Shown here: positions 1 to 7,931 of the stretch, piece after piece
Numbering within the stretch: the first letter of the stretch is position 1
Layout: every line of letters starts with the position of its first letter
Assembly: GCA_015663245.1 (NCBI GenBank)
Contig: DQSN01000245.1
Coordinates: 1-39,767, forward strand
DNA length: 39,767 nucleotides
Reading direction: 5' to 3'
From: Leucothrix mucor
GTDB taxonomy: Bacteria > Pseudomonadota > Gammaproteobacteria > Thiotrichales > Thiotrichaceae
Position numbers and translations under genes: made by a program
The notes under the pieces: model-generated
Database searches by the model: none
What the model was told of the DNA's origin: nothing
Seen by the model: only the letters and a program-made list of their open reading frames with translations

Positions 1-122
1 AATTATATTATTTATTAGGGAGTACGTATAATATACTTAAAATTAAATTACAATCGTAAGGCTCAAAATCTAAGGGGGGATTTCTTGGTTTTTGTCAGCC
101 AAATAATTATTGGAGAATATAG

Positions 123-614
123 ATGAGTAATACAGACGAATTGACCAGCCGTGTCATTGAGACTTGCCCAAGTTTTTGTGCAGCACTAACTCGTGATGAA
201 GTGGCTACCTTTGTCAGCTTTACTAATGTCGTTGAGGCTGAAGCAAAAGATATTGTTGCCGAGATAGGTAATGTTGAGGATCATTTTTTTTTGGTGATTG
301 GTGGAGTTTTAAAGTTAAGCCGCGATGAAGCTGGTAATGAAATTGAAGTAGGCCGTTTAGATGCAGGTTGTTTAGCTGGCGTTATGTCATTTTTTGATAA
401 GCAACCTCGTTCTATTCGCTTACGTGCGGCTAAAAAAGGGGTCACATTGCTATCTATTACAGAACCTATGTATAAACGCTTATGTGTTGAACATTCTTAT
501 ATCGCGGTAAACTTATTAGAGTTTATTGTTTTAAGTTTAGACAAATTAGTGCGTAGTACTAGCCAAGAAGTATCGACCATGCACAAGCAGATGACAGGGC
601 TTGGCTACCGCTAA
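123..614 (+). CDS. Stand-alone cyclic nucleotide-binding (Crp-like) domain protein
   Basis: The 163-residue protein fits the cupin-like cNMP-binding domain of the Crp/Fnr family: a beta-rich stretch at about residues 35-110 with FFLVIGGVLKLSRDEAGNEI, followed by helices. It stops before any helix-turn-helix, so it is shorter than Crp (about 210 residues) and probably does not bind DNA itself. The phosphate-binding cassette of true cAMP sensors (RxE near an Arg-Ser/Thr pair) is only loosely present: QPRSIRLRA at about 95-103 falls in that position. A GGAG ribosome site 7 nt upstream supports the ATG. It lies 68 bp ahead of xthA on the same strand and may or may not be cotranscribed. It could be a sensor or adaptor subunit; ligand and partner are unknown. 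Confidence 0.75.
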   Translation: MSNTDELTSRVIETCPSFCAALTRDEVATFVSFTNVVEAEAKDIVAEIGNVEDHFFLVIGGVLKLSRDEAGNEIEVGRLDAGCLAGVMSFFDKQPRSIRLRAAKKGVTLLSITEPMYKRLCVEHSYIAVNLLEFIVLSLDKLVRSTSQEVSTMHKQMTGLGYR

Positions 615-682
615 ATAGAAAACCTAATAGGCTCAGAAACCCCGTCACATTACCAATATAAAATCATAGAAAGTATTTCACT

Positions 683-1465
683 ATGCGCATTATTACCGCT
701 AATACCAACGGCATTCGTGCCGCCGCCCGTAAAGGTTTCTTTGACTGGCTACCTCTGCAACAAGCCGATGTGGTTTGTATCCAAGAAACCAAAGCTCAAG
801 TGCATCAATTAGAAGACCCCATGTTTCACCCTGCGGGCATGCATTGCTATTATCATGATGCGGTAAAAAAAGGTTACAGCGGAGTTGCTTTGTACTGCAA
901 ACATAAACCCGATAAAGTCATTGTAGGCATGGGTAATGAAGAATTTGATTCAGAAGGTCGGTATATCGAAGCGCAATTTGGCAAGCTCAGTGTTATCTCA
1001 CTGTATATGCCATCTGGCTCTGCCAAAGAAGAGCGTCAACAATATAAATATCAGATGATGGACTTCTTTATGGAGAAGATGCAGGCGATGAGAGCATCAG
1101 GGCGTGATTATGTGATTTGCGGTGATTGGAATATCGCGCATAAAAATGAAGATATTAAAAACTGGAAGGGAAACAAAAAGAATTCGGGCTTTCTGCCAGA
1201 AGAGCGCGCTTGGTTAGACACTTTATTTGATGATGTTGGCTTTGTTGATGCCTTTCGCGAAATAGATCAAGAAGAACATAGCTACACTTGGTGGTCTAAT
1301 CGAGGGCAGGCTTATGCTAATAATACGGGCTGGCGTATTGATTATCATATTTTAACACCTTCCTTAAAAGGCACTGTTTTAAACTCATCTGTCTATAAAA
1401 CTGAACGTTTTTCCGATCATGCCCCTCTAATCATCGACTATGACTACGAGGTTCCCACCGAATGA
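683..1465 (+). CDS. xthA: Exodeoxyribonuclease III
   Basis: This is a 260-residue member of the exonuclease-endonuclease-phosphatase family, which cleaves DNA at abasic sites and removes 3' blocking groups in base excision repair. The expected active-site landmarks are in order: NTNGIRAA at residues 7-14, the metal-binding Glu in IQETKAQ at about 35, GDWNIAH near 147-153, a WWSNRGQAYANNTGWRIDYH block near 213-232, and the catalytic SDHAPLI near the end. Length is normal. The stop codon overlaps the start of the next gene by 4 nt (ATGA), so the two are translationally coupled. Within the family it is closer to the Neisseria/plant-type ExoIII pattern with NWKGNKKNSGF than to E. coli Nfo, which is unrelated. 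Confidence 0.93.
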   Translation: MRIITANTNGIRAAARKGFFDWLPLQQADVVCIQETKAQVHQLEDPMFHPAGMHCYYHDAVKKGYSGVALYCKHKPDKVIVGMGNEEFDSEGRYIEAQFGKLSVISLYMPSGSAKEERQQYKYQMMDFFMEKMQAMRASGRDYVICGDWNIAHKNEDIKNWKGNKKNSGFLPEERAWLDTLFDDVGFVDAFREIDQEEHSYTWWSNRGQAYANNTGWRIDYHILTPSLKGTVLNSSVYKTERFSDHAPLIIDYDYEVPTE

Positions 1466-3090
1466 GTACAGAAATAGCTAAACAAAGCTGGCTAGAAACC
1501 ATCGCCAGTTTCGGACACCCTCGCGTTCTTACCATGCTTTTTCTGGGTTTTTCGGCAGGCGTTCCTATTCTACTGATTTTCTCATCGTTAGGGTTATGGC
1601 TACGTGAAGCGGGTGTCGAACGCTCGGCAGTTACCTTTTTTAGTTGGGCAGCACTAGGCTATTCATTCAAATTCGTTTGGGCTCCTCTAGTTGATAAATT
1701 ACCTTTACCCTATTTGACCAAGTGGTTAGGACGACGACGCAGTTGGATGTTGGTTTCACAGTTTGCCATTATTGGTGCTATTTTATGGATGGGGATGACC
1801 AATCCATTAGATAATGAAAACAGTCTAACTATTATGGCACTTGCGGCTGTTTTACTCGGTTTCTCTTCCGCCACACAAGACGTTGTTATTGATGCTTATC
1901 GTATTGAATCTGCCAAAAGTGATTTGCAGGCAATGATGTCATCAAGTTATATCGCAGGTTATCGTATTGGCATGTTGGTTGCAGGCGCAGGTGCATTGTA
2001 TCTAGCGAGTTATTTTGGCTCTGAAAAAGGCAGTTATAGCTATCAAGCATGGCAGTGGACCTATGCGATTATGTCAGGCGTGATGCTGGTTGGCGTAATA
2101 ACCACCTTGATTATTCCCGAGCCTGAACAGCAACGTGAAGACAAAGCTAAACATAGCGCCTCAGAATATTTACGCTTTTTATTATTATTCGCTCTAGCTG
2201 TTGTTAGTTTTATTGCTGTTTTTTACTTCAGTTCCGACATTGTAAAATATGCTAAGACAGCATTAGCAGCAACCTTGTCTGATACTTTTAATTACCTATC
2301 CACTATTTTCTTTACTCCAGATATTTCAGATTCAATTGAAAGCGTATCGACGCAAAGCTCTTCAAATAAGAACTTAGCCAGTTTTATTATTGAAACCTTA
2401 CGTTTATTTACGGCGGTTATCATCGCAGGTGTCGTTGCTAAATTAGTAGTTGCTGTCGGCTTAGTGCGTCAATCGATGCTAAATGAAACCTATGTTGAGC
2501 CTGTTAAAGACTTCTTTAAACGCTATGGCATGACTTTAGCTTGGTTGCTATTAGCTTTGATCGGTTTGTATCGTATTTCTGATATTGTACTGGGTGTTAT
2601 CGCCAATGTTTTCTATCAAGACTTAGGCTTTACCAAAGCTGAAATTGCTAGCGTGGTTAAAACTTTTGGCTTGTTTATGACGATTGCAGGTGGCTTCTTA
2701 GGAGGCTTACTCTCAGTACGTTATGGAGTTATGAAAATACTTTTCTTGGGTGCGGCTCTTTCGGCAGCAACCAATATTTTGTTTATGGTATTGGCTAATG
2801 CAGGGCATGACTTAACGATGCTTTATATCGTTATCTCTGCTGATAACCTTTCCGCAGGCTTAGCCAGTGCAGCTTTTATCGCCTTTTTATCAAAGCTGAC
2901 CAATATTTCGTTTACTGCCGCTCAATATGCAATTTTTAGCTCATTAATGACCTTGCTACCGAAGATATTAGGCGGCTATTCTGGCTCAATGGTGGATTCT
3001 ATGGGTTATCCTAATTTCTTTATTTTTACCGCACTTTTAGGAATACCTGTCTTGATTTTAATATTAGTAGCAGGAAAACGGTTTAATTAA
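1462..3090 (+). CDS. ampG: AmpG-like muropeptide permease (MFS)
   Basis: This 542-residue inner-membrane protein belongs to the AmpG branch of the major facilitator superfamily, which imports GlcNAc-anhydroMurNAc peptides for cell-wall recycling. The N-terminal signature SAGVPILLIFSSLGLWLREAG, the loop KFVWAPLVDKL (about 69-79), the basic GRRRSW motif near 90 and SSATQDVVIDAYRIE near 134-148 are typical of AmpG. It is about 50 residues longer than the E. coli protein. The extra length appears to lie in a central insertion at about 235-340, which adds hydrophobic segments around a polar loop rich in Ser and Asn. It overlaps xthA by 4 nt, and a strong hairpin follows the stop. The transported substrate is inferred from the family. 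Confidence 0.85.
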   Translation: MSTEIAKQSWLETIASFGHPRVLTMLFLGFSAGVPILLIFSSLGLWLREAGVERSAVTFFSWAALGYSFKFVWAPLVDKLPLPYLTKWLGRRRSWMLVSQFAIIGAILWMGMTNPLDNENSLTIMALAAVLLGFSSATQDVVIDAYRIESAKSDLQAMMSSSYIAGYRIGMLVAGAGALYLASYFGSEKGSYSYQAWQWTYAIMSGVMLVGVITTLIIPEPEQQREDKAKHSASEYLRFLLLFALAVVSFIAVFYFSSDIVKYAKTALAATLSDTFNYLSTIFFTPDISDSIESVSTQSSSNKNLASFIIETLRLFTAVIIAGVVAKLVVAVGLVRQSMLNETYVEPVKDFFKRYGMTLAWLLLALIGLYRISDIVLGVIANVFYQDLGFTKAEIASVVKTFGLFMTIAGGFLGGLLSVRYGVMKILFLGAALSAATNILFMVLANAGHDLTMLYIVISADNLSAGLASAAFIAFLSKLTNISFTAAQYAIFSSLMTLLPKILGGYSGSMVDSMGYPNFFIFTALLGIPVLILILVAGKRFN

Positions 3091-3421
3091 ACCCACCAAT
3101 AAAAGATTAATATTTAATCAATATGATTATTAATTATACTTTAGTTGATCAATTAATAATCATATTGTTTATATTTCTTGCTTTATCTCCTTTTTTCTAT
3201 ATATTCCCCTCCCCAGCAGAAAGGAGCGCCTTATAAAAGGCTCTCTTCAAAAATTAAAATAATAAAAGCTCTGTAAATTCTTAGACACATACTTTAAAAA
3301 AGAATCTCTTTTTAAGTTATTTATAGCAATAAATTTTCAAGCAATTTATGTAGCAGGTTTCTACATTCACATTATTTTATTTTTTGTTAATCAGCTTTCA
3401 ATTAACAAATCTGGGGAAAGT
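3091..3421 (+). other. Intergenic leader with a series of inverted repeats
   Basis: This 331-bp stretch between ampG and the large secreted protein has no credible gene. It holds at least five short perfect or near-perfect inverted repeats: GATTAA/TTAATC near 3105-3119, a 17-bp one at 3119-3167, a GC-containing hairpin at 3224-3245, an AT-rich one near 3291-3317, ATAAATT/AATTTAT near 3329-3349, and GTTAAT/ATTAAC just before the ribosome site. The first ones may terminate ampG transcription; the later ones lie in the likely promoter and leader of the next operon. Confidence 0.6.
3119..3167 (+). terminator. 17-bp perfect AT-rich hairpin, probable ampG terminator
   Basis: CAATATGATTATTAATT at 3119-3135 is exactly complementary to 3151-3167 with a 15-nt loop. 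It lies 29 bp after the ampG stop and is followed by a T-rich tract (TTTATATTTCTT). The low GC content is unusual for an intrinsic terminator, so a protein-binding role is also possible. Confidence 0.55.
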
Positions 3422-6007
3422 GTGTTGAATAAAAATAACAATAAATTAAACCTTCTTATATTAAGCATTGCCACTGCTGTTGCAACTTTATTTCATCCGA
3501 TCAATTCGGTGGCTGAAATAAATGATAAAGGCGGGGTGTTTTTCTATTCTGATAACTTACAAATAGGCATCAATAAACATGCTGCATTTGGTTCTGATAA
3601 AAAATCAGGAATAGCCCCCTATAATAATGCTCCTAATAAACTAGGCTTCATCTCCGATCCAAATGGTAATCAATTTACCAGCTCTTATGATGGCGATTTT
3701 TTTATGCCTGATACTACGGAGTCAGGATGGGGTATACGCTTCAATGAAACTGATTATCACAACTCTCGAAACTATCAATATGACAGTGGCTTAGCGAGTA
3801 TTGTGGGAAGCTTTAGTAACTTCCAAAACACTGGGGATACCCAAGAAGTTACTTGGACTGGCAATATTGATAACAAATTAGATATTAAACAAATATTTAG
3901 TGTCTATCAAAAAGGTTTAACAGCCATTGTTGACATTGAGCTAACAAATAATACCGCAGAAGTTATGAATGATGTTTACTACATGCAAACAGTAGACCCA
4001 GACAATAACTACCAGAGTAGTGATGAGCCTATTGATCTTAAAACAACAAATAGCGTTATCGCACAAGGGGATACAAATGGCATGGCGGTTGTTTCTGCAC
4101 GTCAAAAAAGACAGGGCGGCGATGCGACAGGATATTCAGAAGTCAAACTCATTGGATACGCTAAAAATGCACGCGTTACTTATGGTGGAAAGACCAATCG
4201 TAACCCTGTTGATGTTTACACGGGAACAGCAGTATTAAAAAATACGGGTTCAGACTTTATTGATGAGTCTATCTCTTTGGTCTTTAAGTATGATGAAATT
4301 GCTCCAGGAGATACGGTTAAATTTAAACTTGCTTACCAAATATCTGACTCTGATATTCCACAGATAGACCTAGATAAAAATGATAGCTCAAACGCTACTT
4401 CCGATAATGCTTATAAAAGTATATTTATTGCAGGTGGGACAGCCACTGAAGTTGTTGACTCGGATATAAAAATCACCGTTGCTAACAATGCAAACTTGCA
4501 GGGAGTCGAAATACTTCTCATCACCCCTCATACTAATGATTTTCTTAGTGTATCTGCCAGTTTACCTACAGGCATAGAGATAGATACCACTCGAACGACT
4601 GACACCAAACTCATACTAACTGGTGAGGCTTCTGCGGCAGACTATGAGACGGCTTTAAAGTTGGTTCGTTATGCTAATACAGCAGCACTACCTAAGCTTG
4701 CAGAACGCATTATTAATATCTTAATATTAGATAATATTTATACCTTGAGTAATGCCGCCCAAGCTCAAATTGGTGTAGTCATGCCAGTAACGATCGTCGG
4801 TAGTATTACAAGCGATAATATTGTTAATGTTAATGAAAAAGGCCATGTTTCTGCCACAGGGCAAGCATCACCAAATCTTGATGTCGCTCTTGTTTTTACC
4901 GATAAAAATGGAAAAACAGTGACTGCTAGTAGTCCTGCTAATACTCAGGGAAGCTGGGATAGCAGCAATGCTCAAGTTGATATTACTAGCCTAGTAGACG
5001 GAGAAATCACACTAACCGCGACGACAACCGATACTAAAGGCTACACCTCAACTGCCAATAAAGTCTTTGAAAAAGATACCACTATTGCAGATACGATTAT
5101 TTTAAAGCCTGTTATTGATGAGTTATTAGCAGGTACTGATCTACTTGTTTCAGGGACGGCCGATCCTAAAGCTAGCCTAGAAGTAAAAGTAGATGATGAC
5201 CATACCTGTACAACAACTGTTGATACTGATGGAAAATGGAGTTGCTCGATAGCTAATCTTGTACTTGATACCGAGTATCCATTAGAAGTTATTGCAACAG
5301 ACGATGCGGGTAATACCAAAAAAGTCACAAGCAGTTTTTCTACACCTCCTTTGACCTTGGAAATTTTAAATCCACAGGATAAAGCAACTGTTGCCAATAG
5401 CTCACCCTTAATTGCAGGAACAAGCTTAGCAAACAGTTCCATCATAGTAAGTATTGCAGGAAAAAGTTGCTCTACAACCACTAATAGCTCAGGAAATTGG
5501 AGCTGTTCTTTAGATAATCTTCCAACAGGCGATTCACAAGATCTTGTTGTTGTAACAGAAGTTAATGATGGTACAAAAAAATCAAAATCTATACAGATTA
5601 ATGTTCCTAGTACACCACTACTCATTAGCTCACCTCAACAAAATACACTACTAAGCTCATCACAAATTAATATCGAAGGCACATCAGACCCTCTCGCAAA
5701 AATCACCGTATCCACGGGTATTGATGGTGAAACCTGCAATACCATTGCTGATAGTAGCGGTAATTGGAGTTGTAGTTTTAAGGTAAAAGAAGCCACTACG
5801 AACAAAACATTGAGCATAGAATCTGAATTAGCAGGTATAAGCAAAAAAGTGGCAACAGTAGTTGTTCGTTATGAAGTGCTAGCTGATAAAAAAGAGGATG
5901 GGGTTACATCAGTTCTCAAGGGTAGTGGCAGTAGCTCCCCATTTATTTTGCTACTCATAGGACTGGGTATATTTTTAACTAGAAAGATACTCAATAAAAA
6001 ATATTAG
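3422..6007 (+). CDS. Secreted Ig-like repeat protein with C-terminal membrane anchor
   Basis: The 861-residue protein starts with a signal peptide (hydrophobic LNLLILSIATAVATLF, cleavage near NSVA-EI at about 32). Residues about 33-300 form a beta-rich domain I do not recognise, with GWGIRFNETDY and VYYMQTVDPDNNYQ. From about 455 on there are four bacterial Ig-like repeats. The last three each carry a cysteine pair about 12 residues apart (for example C596 and C608) around a D/S-G-x-W-S-C motif, so a disulfide per domain is likely. The end (about 833-861) is a GSGSSS linker, a hydrophobic helix and a basic tail, as in GlyGly-CTERM-like sorting tails. GTG 3422 is the longest start; TTG 3425 is better spaced from the GGGGA site. 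It is probably cotranscribed with the OmpA-family gene 46 bp downstream. A surface or adhesion role is inference. Confidence 0.8.
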   Translation: MLNKNNNKLNLLILSIATAVATLFHPINSVAEINDKGGVFFYSDNLQIGINKHAAFGSDKKSGIAPYNNAPNKLGFISDPNGNQFTSSYDGDFFMPDTTESGWGIRFNETDYHNSRNYQYDSGLASIVGSFSNFQNTGDTQEVTWTGNIDNKLDIKQIFSVYQKGLTAIVDIELTNNTAEVMNDVYYMQTVDPDNNYQSSDEPIDLKTTNSVIAQGDTNGMAVVSARQKRQGGDATGYSEVKLIGYAKNARVTYGGKTNRNPVDVYTGTAVLKNTGSDFIDESISLVFKYDEIAPGDTVKFKLAYQISDSDIPQIDLDKNDSSNATSDNAYKSIFIAGGTATEVVDSDIKITVANNANLQGVEILLITPHTNDFLSVSASLPTGIEIDTTRTTDTKLILTGEASAADYETALKLVRYANTAALPKLAERIINILILDNIYTLSNAAQAQIGVVMPVTIVGSITSDNIVNVNEKGHVSATGQASPNLDVALVFTDKNGKTVTASSPANTQGSWDSSNAQVDITSLVDGEITLTATTTDTKGYTSTANKVFEKDTTIADTIILKPVIDELLAGTDLLVSGTADPKASLEVKVDDDHTCTTTVDTDGKWSCSIANLVLDTEYPLEVIATDDAGNTKKVTSSFSTPPLTLEILNPQDKATVANSSPLIAGTSLANSSIIVSIAGKSCSTTTNSSGNWSCSLDNLPTGDSQDLVVVTEVNDGTKKSKSIQINVPSTPLLISSPQQNTLLSSSQINIEGTSDPLAKITVSTGIDGETCNTIADSSGNWSCSFKVKEATTNKTLSIESELAGISKKVATVVVRYEVLADKKEDGVTSVLKGSGSSSPFILLLIGLGIFLTRKILNKKY

Positions 6008-6053
6008 GCATTTCTTTAGACTAACTCTCTTTAAATTAAAAAATAATAAAAAC

Positions 6054-7145
6054 ATGAAATATATAAAACTCATATTTATAGCATCGTTCTCTATGAACGC
6101 TTACGCACAAGAACCTCGTAATTGGCAGGAAAGTTGGTATATCGGTGGCAGCATTGGTCAGAGTAAATTAACCCCTGATGGAGGAACGCAATGGCACGTC
6201 ACGGATGACACATCGGGGACTAAAAAGCTGTATACAGGTGTTAATGTCACTAAAGATACCAGTCTCGAAGCTTTTTGGGCTGACCTTGGAGATGCTGATC
6301 TAAAAAGCAGTACACAAACGGGTAGTATTAATTATAAAGCTATCGGGGTTGCAGGGGTCTATAAGCCACCTATTAATATCGCGGGTATACGTCCTCTAGG
6401 AAAACTTGGTATTGCTAGATTCACAACCAAAGACAAAGGCACAATCAGTAGTAAACAGCTCCATGATAACTCCTTATTTCTAGGTCTTGGGGCTGAATAT
6501 GCTTTAACGCATAATATAAATTTGCGTGCAGAATATGAACGCTACGATAAAGACATCAAACAATATAGCTTAGGCGTAAACTGGCGACCTCTGCAAAGAA
6601 ACCACAGGAATAGGGTAGAAAAAGTCACAATATCTGAGCCTGTACCCACTCAAAAAATAATGTACGCTCCACCTACTCCTGTCGTGATAAAACAGCCAAA
6701 GCCACCTGTAGTAGTTGTCCAAAAACCTCGTTACCTACCAGCTCCAGTGGCTAAAAAACCTGTAATGCAAGTGATTCATAGCTCGCTTTCAGGTGGTTCA
6801 AATTTCAATACAGCTAGTTCGCAGCTAACTCCACGTGGTGAGAATGAGCTACAAAAAATAGCCCATGACCTCCAATCTGATGGTATGAAGGTGCGTTCTA
6901 TTCAAATTACTGGTCATACTGACAATGTAGGTGATAATGCATCAAACCAGTCTCTGTCTTTAGCCAGAGCTAACTCTGTCGCTGATTTTCTAGTCGGTAT
7001 GGGCATTAAACGTCATCTGATGAGAATTGATGGCAAAGGTGAAACTCAGCCAATCGCAACAAACCAAACAGAGACAGGGCGAGCACAAAATCGGCGTGTA
7101 AAAATCAGTATCAAAGGTATGAGAACCGTTGTAAAAAACCACTAG
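6054..7145 (+). CDS. OmpA-family outer-membrane protein (beta-barrel plus peptidoglycan-binding domain)
   Basis: The 363-residue protein has a signal peptide (cleavage near NAYA-QEP, about 18/19). An eight-stranded-barrel-like domain follows (about 22-185: WYIGGSIGQSKL, LFLGLGAEYALTHNINLRAEY, YSLGVNWRP). Next come a Pro/Lys/Val-rich linker (about 205-245) and a C-terminal OmpA domain. The last contains TGHTDNVGDNASNQSLSLAR and NRRVKI, the residues that bind diaminopimelate in the peptidoglycan. It would link the outer membrane to the wall. Its placement 46 bp behind the Ig-like secreted protein suggests the two act together at the surface, but this is inference. A 7-bp hairpin (7142-7165) overlaps the stop. 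Confidence 0.88.
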   Translation: MKYIKLIFIASFSMNAYAQEPRNWQESWYIGGSIGQSKLTPDGGTQWHVTDDTSGTKKLYTGVNVTKDTSLEAFWADLGDADLKSSTQTGSINYKAIGVAGVYKPPINIAGIRPLGKLGIARFTTKDKGTISSKQLHDNSLFLGLGAEYALTHNINLRAEYERYDKDIKQYSLGVNWRPLQRNHRNRVEKVTISEPVPTQKIMYAPPTPVVIKQPKPPVVVVQKPRYLPAPVAKKPVMQVIHSSLSGGSNFNTASSQLTPRGENELQKIAHDLQSDGMKVRSIQITGHTDNVGDNASNQSLSLARANSVADFLVGMGIKRHLMRIDGKGETQPIATNQTETGRAQNRRVKISIKGMRTVVKNH

Positions 7146-7177
7146 AAAGTTTTGCACATTTCTAGCCCACATGCAGG

Positions 7178-7340
7178 CTAAGGGACTTTAAAGAAATTAA
7201 GTTACCCTATTGGGCAGGCATTTTGTTTCTGATTGGATTATCTCAAGTGGCGCATAGTTATTCTACGCAACGAGTGAGATGATTCAATCAGGAGTAAAGG
7301 ACAACTAAGAGGGTAACTTAATTTATTTAGAGTTCCTAAG
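7178..7340. repeat. 163-bp imperfect inverted repeat, MITE-like or structured RNA
   Basis: The ends are long inverted repeats. The outer 16 bp match with 4 differences. The next 15 bp (7194-7208, AAATTAAGTTACCCT) match 7310-7324 exactly. An inner pair (7229-7245 and 7275-7291) matches at 15 of 17, with both differences G-U compatible in plus-strand RNA. CTAAG is found at both outer ends (7178-7182 and 7336-7340), as a 5-bp target duplication would be. There is no transposase gene. It occupies most of the 346-bp gap between the OmpA-family gene and the convergent mazG-like gene. It could be a miniature element, or an RNA made as the 3' end of the upstream transcript. Confidence 0.65.
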
Positions 7341-7491
7341 TGGAATATGAGAGATCATAGCAACGAGCTATCCTGTATTGCCTAACATCCATACGGGATA
7401 TAAATGTGTAAACTAATTTACTATTAGGTTCTGTAGGCATTTGCTTATATTTTCACTCTTAGTCAATTTTGTCTTATCTAGTACTCTACCA

Positions 7492-7842
7492 CTATAGCTT
7501 ATTGTATTTATCAGCAATGCCTTTTGATTTTTCGATGGGATATTTAATTGCATTCAAGCCAATTTTTCGGTCTACAGCTTGTAATAAGTCTACGTCTAGC
7601 TTGTCTGCTAGGCGAATTAAATAAATCATAATATCCGCCATTTCTAGGGATACCTCATCCAAAGTTTCTGCTGGTAGATTTTTGCTTTGCTCATCTGAGA
7701 GCCATTGAAAGTGCTCTACTAACTCGGCACATTCGACAATCAATGCCATCGAGAAATTTTTTGGGGAGTGAAATTGATCCCAGTCACGTTCTTTAGCAAA
7801 TTCTTGTAAACGGATTTTGATCGACTCTAAGTCTTTTGACAT
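7492..7842 (-). CDS. MazG-like nucleotide pyrophosphohydrolase
   Basis: This 116-residue protein is of the MazG-like / RS21-C6 (dCTPase) type, which hydrolyses non-canonical or excess nucleoside triphosphates to monophosphates. The metal-binding pattern ExxE...ExxD is present as E37, E40, E67 and D70 (VECAELVEHFQW and SLEMADIMIYL). An N-terminal tryptophan and KNFSMALIVE, typical of this small family, are also present. Length is normal for the single-domain form; full MazG has two domains. It lies 65 bp downstream of the phosphatase-kinase gene on the same strand, but a strong hairpin separates them, so it probably has its own promoter. The exact substrate cannot be read from sequence. Confidence 0.87.
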   Translation of the reverse strand: MSKDLESIKIRLQEFAKERDWDQFHSPKNFSMALIVECAELVEHFQWLSDEQSKNLPAETLDEVSLEMADIMIYLIRLADKLDVDLLQAVDRKIGLNAIKYPIEKSKGIADKYNKL

Positions 7843-7896
7843 GATGATTTATCTTTGATTTTAGGTTTATGGGTTGAGCAAATATATATAGAAATA

Positions 7897-7931
7897 TTAT
7901 TGGTGATTTACTTATTATAAATCACCAATAA
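7897..7931 (-). terminator. 13-bp perfect hairpin overlapping the kinase stop codon
   Basis: TTATTGGTGATTT at 7897-7909 pairs exactly with 7919-7931 across a 9-nt loop. Read on the minus strand it is followed by a T-rich run (AATATTTCTATATATATTT), as in an intrinsic terminator. The stop codon of the phosphatase-kinase gene lies inside the stem. Confidence 0.75.

Noticed and set aside
1-122. Regulatory or coding content left of the first gene
   Set aside because: Only an AT-rich leader and a ribosome site are visible; the stretch is too short to assign a promoter.
5041-5625. 194-residue antisense frame inside the Ig-repeat protein
   Set aside because: Its sequence is the shadow of the Ig repeats; the sense strand has signal peptide, repeats and a coherent operon.
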